From Lachnospiraceae bacterium (GTDB lineage Bacteria > Bacillota > Clostridia > Lachnospirales > Lachnospiraceae): DNA of 64,000 nt. The DNA is taken from positions 1 through 64,000 of the forward strand of contig SVFM01000011.1 of the NCBI GenBank assembly GCA_015056865.1. The letters run 5' to 3'. The notes beneath the pieces are model-generated. The model was not told the DNA's origin and searched no databases. It saw nothing but the letters and a program-made list of their open reading frames with translations. Shown one piece after another: positions 1 to 6,281 of the stretch. The stretch's first letter is position 1; each line of letters starts with the position of its first letter. A program made the position numbers and the translations under genes.

Positions 1-236
1 TCCAAATTTTTAATTGTTGCAATTTTGCTTACGGTCACACCGGGCATGACTTCGATTTTCTCATCCGGATACGGATTTCCAATCTCGTCCTGCCATTCTT
101 CGATTTCAATGTCCACAGCGTCGGTCGTGATCACGTTGTGGGCTTGATCTTCGGAAGTGAAGTAAGCAAGCGTTCCTGACGCAAGGATGGCCGCACATAT
201 TGCCACCGCTGCCAGGAGTAAAATTTTTTTCTTCAT
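1..236 (-). CDS. TasA/camelysin-like secreted protein (3' end outside window)
   Basis: The first 78 codons are visible and the gene runs off the left edge. It begins MKKKILLLAAVAAIC and has a hydrophobic signal segment ending in a GTLAYFT motif, the hallmark of SipW-processed TasA/CalY substrates; the mature part starts with SEDQAHNVIT. An AGAGGAGC ribosome binding site precedes the ATG. It is the last visible member of the sipW operon, separated from the previous gene by two strong hairpins, so its expression may be reduced relative to the upstream genes (inference). Expected role: exported matrix or fibre subunit. The missing C-terminus prevents a firmer assignment. Confidence 0.75.
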   Translation of the reverse strand, partial: MKKKILLLAAVAICAAILASGTLAYFTSEDQAHNVITTDAVDIEIEEWQDEIGNPYPDEKIEVMPGVTVSKIATIKNL

Positions 237-307
237 ATACCGTGCTCCTCTCGGTCTTATTGTTGCATCGTAAACGATGACTTTTTATTTGTTTTTATGG
301 TTTTGCA

Positions 308-377
308 CCATATGAGAATATCCGAAGGCAGAAATATCCTTCGGGTACTCTCATATGGCCCCTCCCCGAAGGGAGGG
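308..377 (-). repeat. Two intercistronic hairpins within the sipW operon
   Basis: The first hairpin pairs CCATATGAGA (308-317) with TCTCATATGG (349-358) and, inside it, CCGAAGG (322-328) with CCTTCGG (338-344). The second pairs CCCTCC with GGAGGG at 360-377. There is no immediate uridine run on the minus strand, so complete termination is unlikely. An mRNA stabiliser or partial terminator between the last two visible operon genes fits better (inference). Confidence 0.6.
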
Positions 378-392
378 AGCCAATAGAAAAAC

Positions 393-1142
393 TTAGTTAT
401 CAGCGCCGTTGATAACTGCGTTGTCAGCAGCAGAGAACCAAGAGATGATGTTAGCCTCGGTCAGCTCAAAAGTAGCTGCGAAAGCTGCATCGTAGTCATC
501 GAAGTTAGCAGTCTGAACACCCTGTGCAACAACCAGTACATTCAGCTTGCCGTCTTCGCCCAGCAGGCTCATATGATCCATGGTGAAGTCCTTGTCCAGC
601 CAAACGCTCTGCAGGCTCTGCATCTTAGCACCAGCGGGAACAGCAACCTTGTTGTAGGTATCGAACACGAAGATCTCGTATTCTTCGCCGGAGATGGTCA
701 CATCGCCCCAGTAAGTGCCACCATTGGAACCATAAATCTGGGAGTCAGGATAATTAACATCCTTCAGAGCCAGGAAGTGCAGCTCGTCCTTGATTTCCTT
801 CATGCCTTCAACGCCTTCGGAATCCAGCTTCTCAAAAGCAACGATGGTACGGATGTAAGCGGGATCTTCCTTGCTGGTGTTATGAACGTCAACAATCTTG
901 TTGATATTCTCATAACCCTGTGCATCGGTCATGGGATACATAGTCATAGCGACTTCATCATCAAAGGGAACTTTTTCATCATTTTCGTTGTAGGTGTACT
1001 CTTCCAGGTTGATCTTCACGTCGCCGGCAGTCAGGACGTTGGTGGTCTTTGCAGTGTCAGTGAAGTAAGCCAGAGTACCGCCGATAACGGCAGTTGCTGC
1101 CAGGGCTACAACCAGGCAGAGGGTAAGAATTTTTTTCTTCAT
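393..1142 (-). CDS. TasA/camelysin-like secreted protein (CalY/TasA family)
   Basis: A 249-residue protein with a SipW-type signal peptide: MKKKILTLCLVV, a hydrophobic core, and GTLAYFTD at residues 22-29. The mature part starts around DTAKTTNVLTAGDVKINLEE, the usual N-terminus of TasA/CalY fold proteins (an Ig-like beta-sandwich that forms extracellular fibres or acts as a metalloprotease-like surface protein). AAAGGAAAC lies ahead of the ATG. It is the third secreted-substrate gene after sipW in a five-gene minus-strand operon. Likely an exported matrix protein processed by the neighbouring SipW. No catalytic motif was recognised, so a structural role is preferred over protease activity. 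Confidence 0.85.
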   Translation of the reverse strand: MKKKILTLCLVVALAATAVIGGTLAYFTDTAKTTNVLTAGDVKINLEEYTYNENDEKVPFDDEVAMTMYPMTDAQGYENINKIVDVHNTSKEDPAYIRTIVAFEKLDSEGVEGMKEIKDELHFLALKDVNYPDSQIYGSNGGTYWGDVTISGEEYEIFVFDTYNKVAVPAGAKMQSLQSVWLDKDFTMDHMSLLGEDGKLNVLVVAQGVQTANFDDYDAAFAATFELTEANIISWFSAADNAVINGADN

Positions 1143-1189
1143 AATTCTTGTTTCCTTTCGTATATATTTGGTTTAATTTAGCACAGAGA

Positions 1190-1846
1190 TTAGTTAGCGG
1201 TTTCAAGGGTCTGTGCCAGTCCCCATGCTTCTGCTTCAGTAAACTCAGTTGTATTGTTCTTCATCAGCTGAACAGCATAAGCAGTGAATGTCAGAGTAGG
1301 CTGAGGATTAGCTTCGTCCATCATTTTCTCAGTAACAGTAGGCTTAACCAAAACCTGGTTGTCAGCCCATGTGTACTCTACATTTTCATTTTCATAAGTA
1401 GCCTTGCCTTCGCCCAGAATGTTATAGGCAACATTCTTTTCAGAATCCTCATCAATCTTGATGTAGTAAACGCCAGGGTTGTTGGTTTCATTCAGAGCAG
1501 TCCACTGAGAATCAATAGCCATGTCCATATAGGTATCAAAGTTATTGGACTTATCAACCTTAATGAACAAATAACAATCCTCACTGTTGCTGGTCACAGT
1601 AGCCTTAGGATCCTTAGCAATGGTCCAACCAGGGATCATCTTGTAGGTGTTTGTGGTTTCTTCCAGAGTTACTCCAATGTCGCTGGTGGAGAATGTATTC
1701 TTCACTTCATCAGTCTTAGCGTTCAACCATGCCAGAGTCCCCCCTGCAACACAACCGATTACCAGCACCAAAGACAGCACCAGAGCCAGAGACTTGCTGC
1801 GGTTACTTCTACGCTTGCGAGAAGTTTCATATCTTCCAGTCTTCAC
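1190..1846 (-). CDS. TasA-like secreted protein with SipW-type signal peptide
   Basis: A 218-residue protein starting at a GTG codon that has a strong AAAGGAGG ribosome binding site 9-10 nt upstream. The N-terminus is unusually basic (KTGRYETSRKRRSNRSK), followed by a hydrophobic stretch and GGTLAWLNAKTDEV at about residues 35-48. This is the TasA/CalY signal pattern with Trp in place of the common Tyr. The mature region (NTFSTSDIGVTLEE) resembles the paralogues on both sides. It is the second substrate of the operon, about 47 bp ahead of the next gene. Inferred role: surface or matrix fibre component, perhaps an assembly or minor subunit because of the longer charged N-region. Confidence 0.82.
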   Translation of the reverse strand: MKTGRYETSRKRRSNRSKSLALVLSLVLVIGCVAGGTLAWLNAKTDEVKNTFSTSDIGVTLEETTNTYKMIPGWTIAKDPKATVTSNSEDCYLFIKVDKSNNFDTYMDMAIDSQWTALNETNNPGVYYIKIDEDSEKNVAYNILGEGKATYENENVEYTWADNQVLVKPTVTEKMMDEANPQPTLTFTAYAVQLMKNNTTEFTEAEAWGLAQTLETAN

Positions 1847-1888
1847 GTTCGTGTTCCTCCTTTCTTCAATATTCCACTTTTTGGTTTA

Positions 1889-1929
1889 TTTCAGCAGATG
1901 GAGGAACACAGGTTCAGCATCTGTTGAAA
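1889..1929 (-). repeat. Intercistronic stem-loop between two TasA-like genes
   Basis: TTTCAGCAGATG (1889-1900) pairs with CATCTGTTGAAA (1918-1929), 11 of 12 positions, with a 17-nt loop. It lies in the 97-bp spacer between the first and second TasA-like genes. No uridine run follows on the minus strand, so it may adjust stoichiometry by RNA stability rather than terminate (inference). Confidence 0.5.
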
Positions 1930-1943
1930 ACAAAAGAAATTAG

Positions 1944-2567
1944 TTATCCCTGGGTATTAGCACCAAAGGTTGTGTTCCATGCCTCAGCAGCGGTGCTGAA
2001 GCCGTCCTTCTGAACTGCATATCCCGTCACATTGATTTTGTGGGTATCAGCAGTAATGTTTGTCCAACCCTCAACGTCGTTTGCATTGTCAGCAACCTTA
2101 AACTCTGCAAATACTTCCAGATCCTTGTCATTCTGGTTCTTGGTGTATTCCTTATAATACACACCTTCAACACCACTCAGAGGTGTCCAGCCATTGGTAA
2201 CAGTGATCTGATCTGCAATGTTGGTATAGCCGCCTTTAACAGTTGCAGCTTCATAATCAGCAATACCATTTTCGACCTTTACAAACACCCAAGCATCTTC
2301 GCTGGTTGCCCCAATATGGATAATAGGATCTTTGACATAAGTGTGACCTGGAAGCAGATGGTAAGCATTTGCCTTGTCACGGTCATTTTCTCCGGGGGTG
2401 CTATTGTCAACATCTTGCTCGTCCAGGGACATGGAAATGGAGCCGACGCTGAATGTATTCACAACAGCATCCTGAGATGTCAGATAGGCCATTGTTCCCA
2501 TCACAGATGCGGCTACAAGCAACACCGCACAGAGCGAAAGGAGCAGCGCTTTGTTTTTTGTTTTCAT
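1944..2567 (-). CDS. TasA/camelysin-like secreted protein, first substrate after sipW
   Basis: A 207-residue protein. The ATG at 2567 is chosen because AGGAGG lies 7 nt upstream; an in-frame extension to 2612 would place this ribosome site inside the gene. Residues 1-30 (MKTKNKALLLSLCAVL...GTMAYLTSQ) form a SipW-type signal peptide. The mature part (AVVNTFSVGSISMSLDEQDVD) has the repeated motif NTF/S-V-G seen in its paralogues. It lies 53 bp downstream of the signal peptidase gene. Expected role: exported protein assembled into extracellular matrix or fibres. Confidence 0.85.
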   Translation of the reverse strand: MKTKNKALLLSLCAVLLVAASVMGTMAYLTSQDAVVNTFSVGSISMSLDEQDVDNSTPGENDRDKANAYHLLPGHTYVKDPIIHIGATSEDAWVFVKVENGIADYEAATVKGGYTNIADQITVTNGWTPLSGVEGVYYKEYTKNQNDKDLEVFAEFKVADNANDVEGWTNITADTHKINVTGYAVQKDGFSTAAEAWNTTFGANTQG

Positions 2568-2620
2568 ATGAAAACCTCCTTGAATTTTTTTATATAGGGA
2601 GCCTTTCGGCATTGCCCTCG

Positions 2621-3178
2621 TTAAGAGTTGCAGGGCTGTTCAGGCTTGTCCTGCTTTTTCTTCTGCTTTTTTTCATCATCACTGCCAAACAGATCCGGCA
2701 GAAACACCAGCAGAATCAAGATCGCCCCGGCTGAAATTGCTATGTAAGTACCGGGCGGATTTTGAATATAATTGGCCACATAGCCAAGGTATGGTATGGT
2801 AAATACTGGTGAACCGATCACATTTTTGTAATGAACCAGAGATCCATCCTCCGCATCATTGGCATCCCCCTTGGTACAAAAACGTACAACAGAAGAATCC
2901 TTTTCATCCGGTACCACCTCGACAATACGGTGTGTTGCCACGGTATCCTCGTCCAGCATAAAGGTAATGACATCACCTTGTCCCAATTCATAGGGATCCG
3001 CCTTTTTTACATAGATCAAAGACCCCACATGATAATTTGGCTCCATGCTGCCTGACAGCACCGTAAATACCTGTAAGCCGATGAGCCGCGCACCTACCAA
3101 CAAAAGTGCAAGCACCACCACAATTACCACAAGCACAGTAGTGATCCAGTTCCATATTTTCTTAACAGTTTTGCTCAT
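2621..3178 (-). CDS. sipW: SipW-type (ER-type) signal peptidase I
   Basis: A 185-residue membrane protease that removes signal peptides of exported matrix proteins. A transmembrane helix (about residues 12-36) is followed by the catalytic SGSMEP box (Ser44), a second box around ATHRIVEV with His83 where bacterial type I enzymes have Lys, the TKGDAND box (about 98-104), and a C-terminal transmembrane helix (about 147-165). The Ser-His dyad is the ER/SipW signature. It heads the operon whose four following products carry SipW-type signals. The ribosome site is weak: GAGAGG is about 14 nt upstream of the ATG. Expression is probably governed by the upstream switch region at 3179-3643. Confidence 0.93.
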   Translation of the reverse strand: MSKTVKKIWNWITTVLVVIVVVLALLLVGARLIGLQVFTVLSGSMEPNYHVGSLIYVKKADPYELGQGDVITFMLDEDTVATHRIVEVVPDEKDSSVVRFCTKGDANDAEDGSLVHYKNVIGSPVFTIPYLGYVANYIQNPPGTYIAISAGAILILLVFLPDLFGSDDEKKQKKKQDKPEQPCNS

Positions 3179-3210
3179 AGTTTTATGTATTTTCCTCTCT
3201 CATCTTTTCA

Positions 3211-3247
3211 AGAAAAATAAAAGGACAGCGATATTTTGACCGCTGTC
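3211..3247 (-). terminator. Intrinsic terminator or attenuator upstream of sipW
   Basis: On the minus strand, GACAGCG (3247-3241) pairs with CGCTGTC (3230-3224) across a 10-nt loop and is followed by CTTTTATTTTTC. It lies 33 nt before the sipW start. It could terminate transcripts from the recombinase gene, or attenuate transcripts that enter sipW from the switch region. Confidence 0.65.
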
Positions 3248-3330
3248 ATACTTTTTCATATGCAAGACAACGATTATTTTTCTGCTACACTAAGTCGGTC
3301 CGTCGTCACATCCTTCTGTGATTTATCACA

Positions 3331-3347
3331 CGTAATTCATATTATGT
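3331..3347 (+). repeat. Left inverted repeat of the putative invertible segment
   Basis: The 17-nt site CGTAATTCATATTATGT matches the reverse complement of 3610-3626 at 16 of 17 positions. Its form (two 6-nt half-sites, CRTAAT and ATTATG, around an asymmetric TCAT centre) resembles a tyrosine-recombinase core site. The opposite orientation of the centre in the other copy would give inversion rather than excision. A match of this length by chance in about 300 bp of AT-rich DNA is unlikely. Confidence 0.7.
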
Positions 3348-3609
3348 CTCTCAGAAAAAACTTTTTTCTCTTAAAAACCTAGAAATAGTCCTTTTTTGAG
3401 CGCACAAAATCATACCCTCTTGATCATTTATAAAAAAATCTCATCAAGAGGGCTATTGTGTTGCCATTTATGGGAGTTTAGGTATTTTTTACGCCTATAA
3501 AAATAAAATGTATTTTTTCTCTTCTAAAACTTGACTTCTCCTGTTATGTATGCTAAATTTGTGGTAACAAAAATCAGATGAAATATATTTGCAGAAACTC
3601 TGTTCCCTA
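3348..3609. promoter_or_regulatory. Putative invertible promoter segment controlling sipW-tasA-like operon
   Basis: This 262-bp gene-free segment lies between the inverted sites, between sipW (transcribed leftwards) and a tyrosine recombinase gene. It holds a plus-strand promoter at 3531-3559 pointing away from sipW. It also holds a 10-bp stem-loop (CCCTCTTGAT 3415-3424 with ATCAAGAGGG 3443-3452). No comparably good promoter facing sipW was found in the present orientation. Flipping the segment would aim the promoter at sipW. Inference: ON/OFF phase switch, shown here OFF. Confidence 0.6.
3531..3559 (+). promoter_or_regulatory. Sigma-A type promoter inside the putative invertible segment
   Basis: TTGACT (3531-3536), 17-nt spacer, TAAATT (3554-3559), with a TG dinucleotide one base before the -10 (extended -10). 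It fires rightwards towards the terminator at 3605-3642, so in the present orientation it would make only a short RNA of roughly 75 nt. Confidence 0.65.
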
Positions 3610-3642
3610 ACATAATATGAATTATGTTAGGGCTTTTTATTT
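3605..3642 (+). terminator. Intrinsic terminator overlapping the right inverted repeat
   Basis: CCCTAACATAAT (3605-3616) pairs perfectly with ATTATGTTAGGG (3621-3632) across ATGA, then CTTTTTATTTTTT. The inner half of the stem is part of the right recombination-site copy, so inversion would replace the CCCTA arm and weaken the hairpin. It also lies just past the 3' end of the convergent recombinase gene. Confidence 0.75.
3610..3626 (-). repeat. Right inverted repeat of the putative invertible segment
   Basis: Read on the minus strand this is CATAATTCATATTATGT, one base different from the left copy at 3331-3347. It lies 17 bp from the recombinase stop codon and forms the core of the terminator hairpin at 3605-3632. 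Confidence 0.7.
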
Positions 3643-3643
3643 T

Positions 3644-4483
3644 TTATATGACCAGCCCAAGCCGCTCGATTTTCTTACGATGCTCTGTACCGGTAGTCAT
3701 TATATAAATGCGGGTTGTATCAATGCTGCTATGCCCCAGAATGTCTGCCAACTTGGCAATATCCTTTTCGATACCGTAGAAAGTACGGGCAAACAGCTTG
3801 CGCAGATTGTGCGGAAACACCTTGCTGGGATTCACTCCTGCTTCCTTGCACAATTCTTTCATCTGTGCCCATATACAACTTCGGTTCAATGATTTTCCGT
3901 TTCGGGTTACGAAGATCACCCCGGATTGGATTTTCTCTCTTTTCACATAATCCAGCAACATCTTTCGTAGCTTACCGGGAATCAGAATTGTTCTGCTTTT
4001 CCCTTTACAATTTACCACCACTTCTCCTTGCCTTACATTTTCAACCGTAAAATTACGTAATTCGGAGACTCGAATACCGGTTCCGCAGATTGTCTGCATC
4101 ACCAGCTGAAGCTGTGGCTTGTTCCTTGCCGCTTCCAGCAAACGCAGATACTCGGCTTTTGTCAATTCCTTTTCTTCCGCACAATAGGTTTGCTTTTGTT
4201 GCTTGATCGCTTTCACCTTACAATCTGACCAATTCAGAAAATCCAACAAGCTGTTTAGACTTGCCAGCATAGAATTGATAGAACGTACTGCATATTCTTT
4301 CATCTGTAAATACTTTTTGTATCCCATAACCTCTTCTTTTGTAACAAGTCCATCACCAACGTAAAGCGCAAAAGCACGGACATCCCGAAGATATTTCTCC
4401 ACGGTTGCCGCGCTCTTTTCTTCCCTGATCAAATACTTGTAAAATAATTCAATCTGATCTGCTGTGATTTTTCTTTCTTCCAT
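3644..4483 (-). CDS. Tyrosine recombinase (site-specific integrase), probable DNA invertase
   Basis: A 279-residue tyrosine recombinase. The ATG at 4483 is chosen for its GGAGGG ribosome site; the frame extends to 4585 without one. N-terminal SAM-like core-binding domain about residues 5-85; catalytic domain about 105-275 with Arg138 (GTGIRVSEL), Lys160, His225 and Arg228 (HNLRKLF), His251 (LGHSS) and Tyr260 (TRIYI). All six catalytic residues are present, so it should be active. There are no phage or conjugation genes nearby. It borders a small inverted-repeat segment in front of the sipW operon, as in known invertible-promoter systems of Clostridia and Bacteroidetes. Inferred job: flipping that segment. 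An integrase remnant of a lost element is the alternative. Confidence 0.88.
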   Translation of the reverse strand: MEERKITADQIELFYKYLIREEKSAATVEKYLRDVRAFALYVGDGLVTKEEVMGYKKYLQMKEYAVRSINSMLASLNSLLDFLNWSDCKVKAIKQQKQTYCAEEKELTKAEYLRLLEAARNKPQLQLVMQTICGTGIRVSELRNFTVENVRQGEVVVNCKGKSRTILIPGKLRKMLLDYVKREKIQSGVIFVTRNGKSLNRSCIWAQMKELCKEAGVNPSKVFPHNLRKLFARTFYGIEKDIAKLADILGHSSIDTTRIYIMTTGTEHRKKIERLGLVI

Positions 4484-4598
4484 TTTAGCTTCCCTCCTGA
4501 AGTTCCTCAAATTTGTTAGTTCTGCATTACTATTGTACCCAATCTTTAAACAAATTTGCTTCAAGCTATTCAGAGAAAAGTACATTATGACCTTAAAA

Positions 4599-5612
4599 TT
4601 AAATTGTCTTATCTGTCCCTAATAACAAGCCATCAATTACAGGATGAAGTACTGCGGTGTTTTCAATTTTATTAATAGCACACAATTTCTTTCCGGCATC
4701 TTTACTGGATGCACCACAATGATATGCACATTCTGTAGACAAGCCATAATCAATCACGATCCATCTATCGTGACAATCAGGATTAGGCTTGATATGAAGC
4801 GGTGGGTATTGGCTTGCAAAATCATTTACTACTGCTGTTGTTAAAAAGCCTTTTCTTCCATGTCCGTTCTCGGTAAACAAAATAACTTCCACACCTGTTT
4901 TTTTCTGCGATAAAAGCTGTAGAGTTTTTGTGTTTACGTAATCGTCCACCACATAAATACTGGTAGTAGCCTGTTGATAAATATCTATGTATGCTGTATC
5001 TGCTTCAAACTTCTGTCCTTTATATATAACAAAATTTTTAAAATCTTTATCTGACACAAAGCTTTCGTTAAGAGTATCTATGCTCTTTTGGATGTTGTGA
5101 ACATCCTGCTCTGTTTTTCGCTGTCTATCAGACATACTCGCCATTTGTACGGATATTTCCGATACTTTTGCAGTAACTAAACGCATTTCCGATTGCGTAA
5201 CAAACTGCTGATTCTGTTTTATGTAATGACGCATTTCACGAAAGGCTCGCATAATAAATATACTTTGTTGTTCTGCAAGTTTTCCTCTAAGAACAGTTGC
5301 AAGCATGTAGATTCCTTGTTCCGTAAAAGCATACGGCAATTTTTTAATATTGGTTCCTCTTCTATCTCCATTCTCATTCAAAGTCACAATTTGTGACTTT
5401 GAAAATCCCTTCGGCACCTCTTCTCTTTTAAGTTGGAACATAAAGTCCTCTGGAAATCTGTCAATATTCCTTTTTACCTGCTGGTTCATGGCTTTTACTT
5501 CATACCCATAAATCTCAGCCAAATCATAATCCAGCATAACCTGTTGTCCTCTTATGACATAGACTCGATTACGTATATTATCTACAGTCATCAACTCTGT
5601 CTTTTCTTCCAT
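4599..5612 (-). CDS. ORF6N-domain protein with C-terminal PLD-like domain
   Basis: A 337-residue protein. Residues about 8-95 match the ORF6N (phage antirepressor-like DNA-binding) pattern: VYVIRGQQVMLDYDLAEIYG, then NRNIDRFPEDFMFQL-type and LPYAFTEQGIYML motifs. A coiled-coil linker (about 115-190) precedes a C-terminal region (about 195-330) with VILFTENG, HDRWIVIDYG and YHCGASSKDAGKK, which resembles a phospholipase-D-like module with a degenerate HxK motif. Such proteins occur widely in accessory regions and their cellular role is unknown. It lies 36 bp after an XRE regulator in the same direction, probably as a two-gene unit. Confidence 0.75.
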   Translation of the reverse strand: MEEKTELMTVDNIRNRVYVIRGQQVMLDYDLAEIYGYEVKAMNQQVKRNIDRFPEDFMFQLKREEVPKGFSKSQIVTLNENGDRRGTNIKKLPYAFTEQGIYMLATVLRGKLAEQQSIFIMRAFREMRHYIKQNQQFVTQSEMRLVTAKVSEISVQMASMSDRQRKTEQDVHNIQKSIDTLNESFVSDKDFKNFVIYKGQKFEADTAYIDIYQQATTSIYVVDDYVNTKTLQLLSQKKTGVEVILFTENGHGRKGFLTTAVVNDFASQYPPLHIKPNPDCHDRWIVIDYGLSTECAYHCGASSKDAGKKLCAINKIENTAVLHPVIDGLLLGTDKTI

Positions 5613-5648
5613 AGTCGTTCCCCTTTCTTCTGTTTTTTCGTGAAAGCG

Positions 5649-6023
5649 TTATTCCAAATTCTCCAATGCTTCTATTTGCTTCAATGCTTCTATATACTTC
5701 ATGAGTCTTTTTCTTTGTTCTTCTTTCAGTCCATGAATATCCTCTATAATGCGGATATCTGCTTTTGAAATCTCAGGTTCATTTTGGTTTTTCTTAGATT
5801 GACTCTTCACATTGTAATCATCAATACCTCTTCCGGTTAGTAACTGCTCCGGCGTTACATTAAGCACTGAACAGATATCCATAATTTTATCCGCAGATGG
5901 ATTTGTCTTCTTTGTTTTCCAATCACTTATGGTGCTGCTTGCTAATCCTACTTTTTTGGCAAATGCATTCTGTGACATGTCTTTGTCTTTTAATATTTTA
6001 AAAATTCTTTCACTGATAATCAT
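5649..6023 (-). CDS. XRE-family transcriptional regulator
   Basis: A 124-residue protein. An N-terminal helix-turn-helix of the Cro/CI type (about residues 5-62: KILKDKDMSQNAFAKKVGLASSTISDWK) is followed by a charged linker and a C-terminal helix (ADIRIIEDIHGLKEEQRKRLMKYIEALKQ) that may dimerise. GGAGGATTA precedes the ATG. The promoter at 6088-6116 lies 65 bp upstream and is followed by dyad-like CGTA-rich DNA (6042-6087), so autoregulation is plausible. Probably controls itself and the ORF6N gene (inference). Confidence 0.85.
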   Translation of the reverse strand: MIISERIFKILKDKDMSQNAFAKKVGLASSTISDWKTKKTNPSADKIMDICSVLNVTPEQLLTGRGIDDYNVKSQSKKNQNEPEISKADIRIIEDIHGLKEEQRKRLMKYIEALKQIEALENLE

Positions 6024-6087
6024 ATTAATCCTCCAAATATCCGTGTATACGTACGCAATTCAATTTCGTAATGCCGTAACTACGTAT

Positions 6088-6116
6088 ATGTTAACATCAT
6101 ATGTTTGGATAGTCAA
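6088..6116 (-). promoter_or_regulatory. Promoter of the XRE/ORF6N gene pair
   Basis: Minus strand TTGACT (6116-6111), 17-nt spacer, TAACAT (6093-6088). Downstream sequence holds repeated CGTA/TACG units (ACGTAGTTACGG, GCGTACGTATACACG) that could be operators for the XRE protein. Confidence 0.6.
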
Positions 6117-6228
6117 CATGTTAAGTTTTCTTCTTTATATTTGATTAGTATGTGGCCACGATTGGGGAATTCTTGAATTAGACCTTAATAAAAGAAATAT
6201 CAGAATTTTTTCAGAATTATGAAACGCA

Positions 6229-6275
6229 CGAAAAGAATCCCGCCCATTTTTGAAAAATGGACGAGAATCCCTTTT
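6229..6275 (-). terminator. Probable terminator of the CoA-disulfide reductase gene
   Basis: An imperfect stem centred on CCATTTTT-G-AAAAATGG, extended by GATTCTCG/CGGGATTC on the minus strand and followed by TTTTCG. It lies directly after the stop codon at 6282. Plus-strand TTTTT on the other side suggests bidirectional use. Confidence 0.55.
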
Positions 6276-6281
6276 TATCAT

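Noticed and set aside
1148..1927. Plus-strand open frame of 259 codons over the TasA-like genes
   Set aside because: It is antisense to two genes with clear signal peptides and ribosome sites and has no family resemblance.
3415..3452. 10-bp inverted repeat considered as the recombination sites
   Set aside because: Arms are only 18 bp apart and no promoter fits between them; a stem-loop. The pair 3331-3347/3610-3626 is longer and better placed.
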